The notes beneath the pieces were generated by a model that was not told the origin of the DNA, did no database searches, and worked only from the letters and a program-made list of their open reading frames with translations. From Leptospira sanjuanensis (GTDB lineage: Bacteria > Spirochaetota > Leptospiria > Leptospirales > Leptospiraceae), in contig NZ_JAIZBH010000001.1 of NCBI RefSeq assembly GCF_022267375.1, positions 3,610,001 to 3,674,000 of the forward strand: a DNA stretch of 64,000 bases. The letters run 5' to 3'. Within the stretch, counting starts at the first letter, position 1; every line of letters begins with the position of its first letter. Position numbers and translations under genes: made by a program. Of this stretch, positions 17,568 through 36,724 are shown piece by piece.

Positions 17568-18491
17568 TTAGGATTTTACGACCAAGGTCGCGCTTTCCGA
17601 AGAAACTCCGATTGTAGCGATCGAACCGGAATTAAACTTAAGATAATCGCTTTCGATTCCGTCGCTGAAAATAACCCCGCCTGCGGGCATCAACGACTCG
17701 ATCGTCAACGGAAATCTTTCCGTAAGAACGCCCGCGGTGATTCCGATTTGAGTTCGGACGCTTTGAAACGGCTCGCGCACGGCGAACAAAAGCTGATCTT
17801 CCTGCAATGCGGGACGTTTGAGCGTTAATTCCTTTTCAAACAGTCCCGTAACTCCATAAGCCATATTGAATATAGAACTGAGCCAACCGGTACTACCGGC
17901 AGGAGTGGAAACGATGATCCCGCTCGAAGATTGTTCTTCCAGATTCCGATTGTACGAAATCTTATACCGCGCGGAAGTATGGGAAGAAGGACCGATAAAC
18001 AAGTCGTTGAACGCAAGCAGCCGTTGACCGTCGTTGAGTTTTGCTTCGGCGAAACGAACCGTCTTGGAAGTAAAATTTCCTTCCATCACGTTTTCGACCG
18101 CGTGCATAAAATTATCCTTATCAAACGGAAGCAATACACCGTCATATCGTTCCTTGTCCGGGTTGACGGCGACGATCGGAACTCCCTTCGAATATTTCGC
18201 CGTGTTCGCGACCAAGCCGTCCTGACCGATCGTAACGATCACGTTCTTTTGCGAAAAAAGAAACGAAGGAACGTACATCCGTTCCACGATTTTAGATTTG
18301 ATCTTTTTGGAGATCCGCTTCTGAACGAGATCCAAGGATTCGCGAAAGATCTCGTGTTCCGCTTCGTAATCTTCGAACCTTCCACCGAGCCTTTCGATAT
18401 AAAAACGCGCCTGCTGTTTCGTGTTGAACCGTTCGATCAAAGTTTCCAGGCGCGTTTTGTTCTTAACGATGATCGCGTATTCGACCTTCAT
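17568..18491 (-). CDS. NAD kinase-like protein
   Basis: 307 residues with the layout of ATP-NAD kinases: TIGQDGLVANTAKY in the position of the GGDGT motif (about 87-100), NDLFIGPSSHTSARYKI for the conserved NE/D substrate region, and SSGIIVSTPAGSTGWLSS for the GDGLI.STPTGSTAY signature. The first glycine of the GGDG motif is replaced by glutamine, and the N-terminal third has an unusual YEAEHEIFRESLDLVQKRI helix, so this is a divergent member and its activity may differ from canonical NAD phosphorylation. Its start overlaps the SPFH gene by 4 bases (ATGA), a strong sign of co-translation. Confidence 0.75.
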   Translation of the reverse strand: MKVEYAIIVKNKTRLETLIERFNTKQQARFYIERLGGRFEDYEAEHEIFRESLDLVQKRISKKIKSKIVERMYVPSFLFSQKNVIVTIGQDGLVANTAKYSKGVPIVAVNPDKERYDGVLLPFDKDNFMHAVENVMEGNFTSKTVRFAEAKLNDGQRLLAFNDLFIGPSSHTSARYKISYNRNLEEQSSSGIIVSTPAGSTGWLSSIFNMAYGVTGLFEKELTLKRPALQEDQLLFAVREPFQSVRTQIGITAGVLTERFPLTIESLMPAGGVIFSDGIESDYLKFNSGSIATIGVSSESATLVVKS

Positions 18492-19510
18492 TTTTTGGAA
18501 TCTTTCTTTTCCTGAAGAAGATTTTCCAGCAGATCGGGACTGATGTTCAAGCTTCCGATCTTTTCCGCGTTTTCCGCGAGTTGTCTAAAGGCGAGCGAGA
18601 TGTTGAATTTCGGATCGGGGTTGTTGTTCAAGGCGACTAACGTTCTCCAGTCGATATCGCGGAACGGTTTCAGAGTCGTTTCCGTAACGAAACCCTGCGC
18701 TTCGGCTTCCTTTTTCTGGTTGGCTGTTTTCATCTCGATGAACTTTTTTCTTTGTTCTTCGACGGCGATGTCGGCCTGAACCTGCATCTCTCTGAGTTTT
18801 CGTTTGTTGTCCGCTTCGAGAATCTTCGCCTCCATCTGCTTTTCGGAAATTTGTTTTTTCTTTTCCTCGACGGCGATCTCGGTGTTCAATTCGCTTTCTT
18901 TGATCTTGCGTTCCTGTTCCACGGCGAAATTTCTTCTTTCATAAATCGCTTGATCCGCTTCCTGCTGAAGACGTTCTCTCGTTTCCGTTTCCAAAGCCCG
19001 TTCCATTTCGGGATTCGGACGGATCGCGAGAATGTTCACGTTCAGAATTTCGATCCCCAAAGTGGAAATCGCACTCGAAGTCTGCAAGCCCTGAAGAATT
19101 TGCGTTTCGATCGTCTTTGCGGAACGGATCGAATCCTTCAGACCGATCCCGTGAATAAAGGAAGAGGTCGAAGTCTGCGCGTAGTTGATGATCCTCTGAT
19201 TCAACTTTTCGATCTCGTTCTTCTTGTACGTTCCGCTGGAATCCACCGTGAAGTCCAAAAGTTCGGACAAAGACTTCGGATTGGAAATCTTATACGTGAT
19301 CTGCCCCTGAATCGAAACGGTTTGATAATCGTTCGTGGATTCGTTGAAGATAAAGGGAAGGTCGTTGCTTCCCAACGGAATTGCCGCGATCGAACTCGTG
19401 GGAGCGAAATAAAAAAATGACAGACCTCGTCCTTCTTTGGAAACTTTTCCATTTTTATAAACAATTACATGAGTCATCGAATCGAATTGTATATAATTCC
19501 ATCCAAACAT
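18488..19510 (-). CDS. SPFH/Band-7 domain protein
   Basis: 340 residues: an SPFH/prohibitin-like domain (about 10-185) followed by a long charged coiled coil (about 185-275, rich in Glu/Lys/Gln such as ELNTEIAVEEKKKQISEKQM) and a C-terminal stretch FRDIDWRTLVALNNNPD with a helical end. SPFH proteins form large membrane-associated rings that organise microdomains or control proteases. There is no obvious N-terminal transmembrane helix, so membrane attachment must be peripheral or through the Band-7 domain. The downstream NAD kinase-like gene overlaps its stop, implying functional linkage. GGGAGAA precedes the ATG. Confidence 0.88.
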   Translation of the reverse strand: MFGWNYIQFDSMTHVIVYKNGKVSKEGRGLSFFYFAPTSSIAAIPLGSNDLPFIFNESTNDYQTVSIQGQITYKISNPKSLSELLDFTVDSSGTYKKNEIEKLNQRIINYAQTSTSSFIHGIGLKDSIRSAKTIETQILQGLQTSSAISTLGIEILNVNILAIRPNPEMERALETETRERLQQEADQAIYERRNFAVEQERKIKESELNTEIAVEEKKKQISEKQMEAKILEADNKRKLREMQVQADIAVEEQRKKFIEMKTANQKKEAEAQGFVTETTLKPFRDIDWRTLVALNNNPDPKFNISLAFRQLAENAEKIGSLNISPDLLENLLQEKKDSKK

Positions 19511-19758
19511 GCTATTAGATTCTCCCGCATTTCGTTTTCCGGTTTCGGAGAATCGAATCTTTCAGACTTCATCTTTTCGATCAAATCATTTTATAACCTG
19601 TTCTTATAATGGAACCGATTCTTTCCGCAGACTTCGTTTGATTCCGTTTTAGCTCCGAAGAAATAATTTCTGTATAATCGTTTTGTTTTTCGCAATAATG
19701 AATTGACTTTTTTGAAAATACCTGCAGATTTCTTCCACTCTTTAAGGAGAATACGCAA

Positions 19759-20121
19759 ATGTTTCGAATCATCTCAAGATTTTTCCTCGTTCTTCTGGTG
19801 TTCGGTTTTATCTCGACCGCAACCGCTCAGATCGGCCAAATAAACGCTTCTTCCATCAGCGGGAAGTATCGGGTCGCCGGAACCAATCCGGACGGCTCCT
19901 CTTACGGCGGAAGCGTGACGATCACCCAATCGAACGGAGAATATCTTTTTACTTGGACCGTTGCCGGACAAACCTTTACGGGAACCGGAACTCTGGATGG
20001 AACTACGTTGACCGTGGATTGGGGACAAAACGATCCTGTGATCTACGAAGTGAAAAACGGGGGCAGACTTTTGGAAGGAACCTGGGCAGGCGGAAGCGCC
20101 ACGGAGACTTTAAGAAAATAA
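19759..20121 (+). CDS. Small secreted beta-rich protein
   Basis: 120 residues with a clean signal peptide (about 1-23, cleaved after TATA or TAQ). The mature part is built of short beta-strand repeats: SGKYRVAGTNPDGSSYGGSV, ITQSNGEYLFTWTVAGQTF, GTGTLDGTTLTVDW, ending GTWAGGSATETLRK. This resembles small exported Leptospira proteins with the same G-T-N-x-D/N-G-S pattern, some reported to be surface-associated; I cannot name one with certainty. A GGAGAA ribosome site precedes the ATG. A clear hairpin follows the gene. Confidence 0.75.
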   Translation: MFRIISRFFLVLLVFGFISTATAQIGQINASSISGKYRVAGTNPDGSSYGGSVTITQSNGEYLFTWTVAGQTFTGTGTLDGTTLTVDWGQNDPVIYEVKNGGRLLEGTWAGGSATETLRK

Positions 20122-20145
20122 GAATATTCGAATATTCTTTTGAAG

Positions 20146-20174
20146 CTTCGCCGAGCCGTTCTTTCTCGGCGAAG
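20146..20174. terminator. Bidirectional terminator hairpin between convergent genes
   Basis: CTTCGCCGAG and CTCGGCGAAG form a perfect 10-bp stem with a 9-base loop between two convergent stop codons. A second palindrome at 20121-20138 (arms AGAATATTC/GAATATTCT, followed by TTTT) precedes it on the plus strand. Together they can serve the secreted-protein gene and the acyl-CoA dehydrogenase gene. Confidence 0.75.
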
Positions 20175-20185
20175 TCATCGTTTCG

Positions 20186-21946
<1,761 letters not shown>

Positions 21947-21963
21947 GGGGACTTTTACCTCTC

Positions 21964-21980
21964 AACTATGCCCAATAGTT
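21964..21980. promoter_or_regulatory. Operator-like palindrome in the acyl-CoA dehydrogenase promoter
   Basis: AACTAT and ATAGTT are perfect 6-base arms around GCCCA. The site lies 18-34 bases before the start, downstream of a perfect TTGACA (21999-22004, minus strand) at a distance where the -10 element should be. An outer CTCAA/TTGAG pair (21961-21965 and 21988-21992) extends the symmetry. A fatty-acid-responsive TetR or GntR repressor is a reasonable guess. Confidence 0.4.
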
Positions 21981-22018
21981 AAAACCATTGAGAAGAGATG
22001 TCAAGCGTACAAAAAGAA

Positions 22019-26715
<4,697 letters not shown>

Positions 26716-27172
26716 GAAAAACCCCTTAGATGAAATCGAACGAAGAAAGGAACGGCCTTGATACGCATTCGACCTATTTTTCCGGTCGCAGGTCCGATTT
26801 TTTACGGATCCTTCCACTTTCATCCTATAATCTTGAATAATTTTCTGATTATTTCACAGGTTCGAAAATTAGAATACACAATTGTGCTAAAAATAGTAAA
26901 ACCACACATCTGAAATTCCCGTTCGCTTGAGTAAATTCCAGGACCGGAAAAGGTTAAGCGTCATCCTAGACTAAACGCTGTTAGCAAATCGGAATACGAT
27001 GGCGATAGGTTAATAATTTATGGATCGCCTTCTTACGGAGAATTACCCGAAACTCCTTCGTAAAAAAAATCGAAATTTATTTTAAATCAAATAGGAAATT
27101 TCTTTCCATTTCGATCGTTTCGTCCAATACTTTGCAGCCGGCTTCTTCTCTTGGAACGCGACGCATATCGTT
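26716..27172. other. Divergent intergenic region of RND pump and histidine kinase
   Basis: About 350-450 bases without a convincing gene. It contains a perfect 10-base palindrome CACAATTGTG (26877-26886) and a 6-base inverted repeat AATAAT/ATTATT (26836-26853), both AT-rich and between the divergent starts. No RNA gene or terminator was seen. Confidence 0.45.
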
Positions 27173-29545
<2,373 letters not shown>

Positions 29546-29565
29546 GCGGGCCGCAAGGCGCGTAG

Positions 29566-29600
29566 CGTCGTCGCAGACGACGAGCGGGGCTCCGCGAGCC
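29566..29600. repeat. GC-rich double hairpin after the histidine kinase gene
   Basis: CGTCGTC-GCA-GACGACG (7-bp stem) is followed by GGCTC-CGC-GAGCC (5-bp stem) just after the stop codon. It is related in character to the hairpin at 17468-17487 (shared GTCGTC/GACGAC arms in a GC-rich intergenic block), suggesting a dispersed palindromic element that may also attenuate transcription. Confidence 0.5.
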
Positions 29601-29683
29601 TGAAGGCACGCGACTCGAAGCCGATCACGAAACTATATTCGTTTTTTTGAATATTTTAGCGAGAGGCACGCCCGAAAAGAACT

Positions 29684-29887
29684 TCAAGTCCTTCGATTGA
29701 GTTCTTCGAGACAGGCGACACAAAGACAATCGTCGTATTCTTTTTTGAGTCGCGCGCTGACTTCCGGTGAAAGTTTCACGGAAAAACACTCGCAGAAGTT
29801 CGCTGCGGCCCCGCATCCGAAAACCTTGCCGCAGCGCCGACAAGGTTTTTGAACGATTCCGATTTTTGAATATTCAACTTCGGACAT
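29684..29887 (-). CDS. Small cysteine-rich CWC-family protein
   Basis: 67 residues with eight cysteines. CRRCGKVFGCG followed by NFCECF matches the pattern of the cysteine-rich CWC family (C-P-x-C-G-x-x-F-x-C-x...C-W-C), with Glu in place of the usual Trp, plus a second cysteine pair (CLCVAC). It probably binds zinc. Function is unknown. It is followed closely by nothing on the same strand and preceded by the GNAT gene; the ribosome site is weak. Confidence 0.65.
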   Translation of the reverse strand: MSEVEYSKIGIVQKPCRRCGKVFGCGAAANFCECFSVKLSPEVSARLKKEYDDCLCVACLEELNRRT

Positions 29888-29909
29888 CAGCTACGCCGTA
29901 TCGCAAAGA

Positions 29910-30350
29910 TCAAACGTCCCAGGAATAATGAAAGAAGGTTTCGTCTTTCACGAATCCGATCGACTCGTATAATTTTTGCGCCTTGTGATTGTCGAACGCG
30001 GTGGAAAGCTGAAGATATTTCGCGTTCGTTCCTCTCGCGAGGACCGCGCTTTGTTCGATGAGCGCCCTTGCTCCGCCCTTCTTTCTATATTCGGGCCGAA
30101 CGAAAAGATCGTTTAAAATCCAAGCGCGCTTCATGGACAAGGAAGTGAAGATCGGATACAACTGAGTAAATCCGCAGTATTGATCGCCTTCCATATAAAC
30201 GTAGATTTTGGATTCTTGATTGCGGATTCTTTCTTCGATGAAATTTGTCGCACCGGCGAGATCCGATTCTTTCCGATAGAACTGACGATATTCGTCGAAC
30301 AATTCCGCGAGTTCGGGTAGGTCTTGTAGGGAAGCCTCTCTGATTTTCAT
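29910..30350 (-). CDS. GNAT-family N-acetyltransferase
   Basis: About 146 residues with the GNAT fold: N-terminal IREASLQDLPELAELFDEY, the central strand YCGFTQLYPIF, acetyl-CoA-binding motif A as LNDLFVRPEYRKKGGARALI (R/Q-x-x-G-x-G/A loop), and the closing YLQLSTAFDNHKAQKLYESI. The acceptor substrate cannot be predicted. The ATG at 30350 is preferred over a TTG two codons upstream; AGGAAAA precedes it. It lies downstream of the broken PLP-enzyme gene. Confidence 0.85.
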   Translation of the reverse strand: MKIREASLQDLPELAELFDEYRQFYRKESDLAGATNFIEERIRNQESKIYVYMEGDQYCGFTQLYPIFTSLSMKRAWILNDLFVRPEYRKKGGARALIEQSAVLARGTNAKYLQLSTAFDNHKAQKLYESIGFVKDETFFHYSWDV

Positions 30351-30428
30351 TTTCAATTTTCCTAATAAACCTATTTTTTACGGATTGAAGACTCTACAAG
30401 TTTAAAAACGGAATCCAATCGCTTCGAA

Positions 30429-31204
30429 TTAGTTTACAAAGGTTTTCCATTTACCGGAAAGTTTACCCTTCCGTATCAAATGAACCTCTCCCAGTTCGGC
30501 CATCACCTTCTCGCTTTGAGTCGGTCTGTAAAATACGAAATCGTTCGGAAACAAGGAAGTTTTCAACGAGCCGTTGAGAATTCCCTGATTGGTGCTCGCT
30601 CCATAAAGCGAATTGTCCTGAAGCCCGGACGGAGATTCTTTCTTTGCGGAAAACGCGCCGCCGTACGTAAAGTATGTCAGTTGTTGATTCGGATCCCATA
30701 ACGAAAACAAAAACGAAATCGATTCCAAAAACGGAATGTTAGTCCCCACCGGACGTTTTGAAAGTATTTCGCGTCCGTCTTGGAATAAACGTCCGCAACC
30801 GCGTTGATCGGCATGGGTTTTCCCAAAAGAATATTAAACTTTCTGAATTCTCCGTCCGACAAAAGCATCGCTACGTCTCCCGAATGGAACACCATCAAAC
30901 GATCGCTTCCCGTGGCACGTACGATATATCGTAAAAGATCCAAGGAGGGAAGCGACTTTACGACAATGCGATATCGCAAAGGGGACTTTAGTTTTTCCTT
31001 AAGAACCTCGAGATTCTCGTCCAAACGATCCAAGTCCAAAAGTACGATGGGTTTGCCAGGACCGTTCTCTTTCAATTCTTCGTTGAGGTTTTGGAAATAG
31101 GGAGAATACGGTTTTCCGTTATCACCGGGTTTGATCGCCAAGATCAGAAGGAAAAGCAGGATCGGAATTCCGACCAAGATCGTTTTCTTTCGGATGAGTT
31201 TCAT
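30429..31204 (-). pseudogene. Broken alanine-racemase-fold PLP enzyme: internal deletion plus frameshift
   Basis: Two frames are needed. The first (from 31204) gives a membrane anchor (IRKKTILVGIPILLFLLIL) and the start of an alanine racemase-type barrel (KPIVLLDLDRLDENLEVLKE, then YRIVVKSLPSLDLL with the PLP-lysine region). It leaves that reading near the VRWG junction at about 30740. The second frame (to 30429) carries the C-terminal part of the same kind of protein (YFTYGGAFSAKKES, NDFVFYRPTQSEKVMAELG). The middle of the domain, roughly 200 residues by comparison with such enzymes, is absent, so a deletion created the frameshift. Related intact proteins include D-threonine aldolase-like and D-serine-type enzymes. 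It sits just after a TetR gene with a 4-base gap. Confidence 0.75.
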
Positions 31205-31208
31205 TCGT

Positions 31209-31862
31209 TTACTCCTTGGTTACACCGGTAAGAATGGAGTTCAAAGTCGAGTTCAAGATTTTTTCCAAAGTTCTTTCCTCTAAGATCGCCGGAGGAATTT
31301 GTCTTCCGTTGACGAGAACCACAAAGCCGTGAACGAGACTCCAGAGCGTAAAAGAAAGATCGTACGGATCTTCCTCTTTGAAGATACCTCTTTTTTGACC
31401 GTCTTCTAAAATTCGAAACAAGCCCATAAATGCGTCCCTTCCGATCGTTTCCAACTCTTCGGGCGCGCCCTCTTCGCAGGCAAGCGCTCCGCCGAACATC
31501 AATTCGGTTCTTCGAGGATGTTTTAGTGCCAAAGACACATAACGTGTCCCGGACGAACGGAGTCTTTCCACCGGATCATCGCTGCTTTCCCAAGCGAGAC
31601 GCATTTCTTCCGCGAGATCCATAAAACCGCGCGTAGCAAGAGTAAAAAGGAGATCGGCCTTTCTGGGAAAGTGACGATACGGCGCGGCATGGCTGACTCC
31701 GAGATCCGCGGCGATGTCCCGCAAACTCAATCCTTCCGCCCCTTTTTGTTCTAAAATTTCTTCGGATCTTTGGATAATCGCCTTTTTGAGATCGCCATGA
31801 TGATACGGCTCGGGGGTTTGTTTTTTAGAAGATTTCTTTTTGGATGCGCCTTTTTTTTCCAT
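31209..31862 (-). CDS. TetR/AcrR repressor with WHG-type C-terminal domain
   Basis: 217 residues. A basic N-terminal tail (KKKSSKK) precedes the helix-turn-helix (LSLRDIAADLGVSHAAPYRHFPRKADLL), followed by a ligand/dimer domain with the pattern RYVSLALKHPRRTELMFGG and LWSLVHGFVVLV. The S-H-A-A-P-Y-R-H-F variant of the recognition helix is typical of the WHG-domain group. The divergent membrane operon starting at 31968 and two tandem palindromes in the shared 105-base intergenic region strongly suggest that it represses that operon and itself. The downstream PLP-enzyme gene is broken. Confidence 0.9.
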   Translation of the reverse strand: MEKKGASKKKSSKKQTPEPYHHGDLKKAIIQRSEEILEQKGAEGLSLRDIAADLGVSHAAPYRHFPRKADLLFTLATRGFMDLAEEMRLAWESSDDPVERLRSSGTRYVSLALKHPRRTELMFGGALACEEGAPEELETIGRDAFMGLFRILEDGQKRGIFKEEDPYDLSFTLWSLVHGFVVLVNGRQIPPAILEERTLEKILNSTLNSILTGVTKE

Positions 31863-31888
31863 AACATGTTGTCGGTGACTACTTTTTT

Positions 31889-31928
31889 ATGTTGACATAG
31901 CCAACATTTATGTTTACAGTAGTAACAT
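31889..31928. promoter_or_regulatory. Two tandem TetR operators overlapping a consensus-like promoter
   Basis: Two 19-base sites lie end to end: ATGTTGACATAGCCAACAT (31889-31907) and ATGTTTACAGTAGTAACAT (31910-31928), each with inverted ATGTT/AACAT arms, centres 21 bases apart (two helical turns). The plus-strand promoter TTGACA (31892-31897), 17-base spacer, TACAGT (31915-31920) is covered by both: the first site occludes the -35 and the second the -10. It serves the membrane operon at 31968. Confidence 0.75.
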
Positions 31929-31967
31929 ACTATCCAAAAGGGTCAAGACCCTTTTTCGGAGGAATTT

Positions 31968-32915
31968 ATGAGAATTCTAAATAGGATCCTTCCCTTTTCC
32001 AAACTCAATCCGCCTCTATTTTGGAACGGGTTCGTAAACGCAGTCAGTCTTTTGATTCTGATTCCGGCGCTTTTTCTCGATGAAAGAACCGTAACAAACG
32101 CTCCCGTTTGGCTCAAACCGATCAAGTTCTCCCTTTCGATCGGAACGTATTCGTTTACGTTGGTCTGGATTCTTCAATTCGTCGAAGGCCGGGAAAAAAC
32201 GATCCGCGGCATTTCCTGGATCGTCACCGTGATGCTCGCAGTGGAAACCGTCTCGATTGTGTTTCAGGCTTATCGAGGAATTCCGAGTCATTTTAATATT
32301 ACGACTCCCTTAAACGGTTTCATCTTCAGTCTGATGGGAACGGCGATCGGTACATTATGGTTTTTTCATGTTGTTTTGGCGATCTTTCTATTGCGTCAAA
32401 AATTGGAAAATAAGACTCTTATGGAATCTCTGCGCTGGGGAATGGGAATCGCCGCTTTGGGAATGATTCTCGGTTTTTTTATGACGATTCCGAGACCCGA
32501 ACAAATCGAACAGATGAAGGCGGGAATTTTGGAAGCAAACGGAGGGCATACGTTCGGCGCTCCGGAAGGAGGCCCCGGTCTTCCTTTAGTCGGTTGGAGT
32601 ACGATCGCCGGCGATATGAGAATCCCGCACTTTCTCGGCATTCATGCGATGCAGTTGATTCCGATGATCGCTCTCCTATTCGGAAGTTTCAAAGTTTCGC
32701 ATGCGATTTCCGTTCCTGCGGTCAGAAACTTTTCGATCTTTTTTGCGGGTTTGACCGTAGTTCTGACGATACAAGCATTGAACGGAGAAGCGCTGCTTCG
32801 TCCTTCGACAGGAATTCAAATCGGATTTTTAATCTGCGGGCTCGGAATGTTCGGAAGCCTGCTGGTTCCTTTTCTTTTCAAAAAAACGTTAAAAACGGAA
32901 ATCAACGGAGTTTAA
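31968..32915 (+). CDS. Polytopic inner-membrane protein, TetR-controlled
   Basis: 315 residues, about eight membrane helices. No family is recognised. Notable features are an outer or loop segment with Gly/Pro residues and a histidine (EANGGHTFGAPEGGPGLPLV) followed by HFLGIHAMQLIP, and a helix with HVVLAIFLL, giving several membrane-near histidines. CGGAGGAA precedes the ATG. It shares an operon with a small ABA4-like membrane protein two bases downstream and is divergent from a TetR gene, so it is probably induced by a small molecule. A role in handling that compound or in membrane redox chemistry is only a guess. Confidence 0.8.
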   Translation: MRILNRILPFSKLNPPLFWNGFVNAVSLLILIPALFLDERTVTNAPVWLKPIKFSLSIGTYSFTLVWILQFVEGREKTIRGISWIVTVMLAVETVSIVFQAYRGIPSHFNITTPLNGFIFSLMGTAIGTLWFFHVVLAIFLLRQKLENKTLMESLRWGMGIAALGMILGFFMTIPRPEQIEQMKAGILEANGGHTFGAPEGGPGLPLVGWSTIAGDMRIPHFLGIHAMQLIPMIALLFGSFKVSHAISVPAVRNFSIFFAGLTVVLTIQALNGEALLRPSTGIQIGFLICGLGMFGSLLVPFLFKKTLKTEINGV

Positions 32916-32916
32916 C

Positions 32917-33357
32917 ATGGACCTTTCCCTTCTCTTTAAAATCGCAAACAATGTCGCATTAGCGGGTTGGATTCTTTTGATCGCGATTCCGCAATGGAAA
33001 TACACAAGGCTCGTTACCACGGGTCTTTTGGGAACTCTCCTTTTCGGAGGAGTATATACGGCTTTACTTATATTCAGTTTCGGTAAAACACAAGGAGGGT
33101 TCGACTCGTTGGAGGGAGTTTCTCTTCTTTTCCAGAATCAGGCCGTTTTAGCGGCAGGATGGATTCACTATCTTGCATTCGACCTTTTTGTGGGAACCTG
33201 GGAAAGCGCAAACGCGGAGAAGCTGGGAATTTCGCGTTGGCTCGTGATCCCTTGTCAGATCGCGACATTCCTATTCGGTCCTTTAGGGTTACTCAGTTAT
33301 CTGCTTTTGAGAGCGATCTTACGAAAACCGATCCTGATCGATCAACCGTTTTCATAA
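32917..33357 (+). CDS. ABA4-like (DUF4281) membrane protein
   Basis: 146 residues, four membrane helices. WIHYLAFDLFVGTWE and ATFLFGPLGLLSYLLL are the hallmark of the ABA4-like/DUF4281 family, named for a plant carotenoid-pathway protein (neoxanthin synthesis); the bacterial function is unknown. The gene starts one base after the previous stop codon and is certainly co-transcribed with the 315-residue membrane protein. The histidine in the WIHYL motif is conserved in the family. A weak hairpin follows at 33402-33421. Confidence 0.82.
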   Translation: MDLSLLFKIANNVALAGWILLIAIPQWKYTRLVTTGLLGTLLFGGVYTALLIFSFGKTQGGFDSLEGVSLLFQNQAVLAAGWIHYLAFDLFVGTWESANAEKLGISRWLVIPCQIATFLFGPLGLLSYLLLRAILRKPILIDQPFS

Positions 33358-33401
33358 GCGTTCGAATTCAACCGGCAACACGAACCCGAACCGTTAAGGT
33401 G

Positions 33402-33421
33402 GCGGTCTCGAATGAGGCCGC
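33402..33421. terminator. Weak hairpin downstream of the ABA4-like operon
   Basis: GCGGTCTC and GAGGCCGC pair with one G-U wobble around a GAAT loop, followed by GTCTTT. It lies between convergent genes and may be a modest terminator. Confidence 0.4.
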
Positions 33422-33552
33422 GTCTTTAATAGGAAAGTCGAACGTAAAATTCGAAACGGACGTCGAGGAATTTCTAAATCGGTTCGTTTTGACAATCGGA
33501 ATTCTTTAATTGTTCCGACAAACCATCGACAAAAATAAAACTTGCAATCCTA

Positions 33553-34815
<1,263 letters not shown>

Positions 34816-34949
34816 TTTCGCTTCTCCTCTTATGTGCCGCGAAGTATAACCCGAAAACACGCTTTAGTCAACGGTTAAAATCCGATTCTCACTTTGTATT
34901 CAAGAACGAAGAGACTTGATCTTTCCATTCTCTCCGTTTCCATGACGAC

Positions 34950-36656
<1,707 letters not shown>

Positions 36657-36724
36657 AAAAAGATTCCGATTCCTCGATTTTAGGTTAGAATTTCGAGTTA
36701 GGCGGAAACGCCGGGAATTCTCGA

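Noticed and set aside
26716..26823. 36-residue N-terminal extension of the RND transporter from the ATG
   Set aside because: Poor ribosome site and no membrane pattern; TTG at 26715 with AAGGGG aligns with the usual start of the family.
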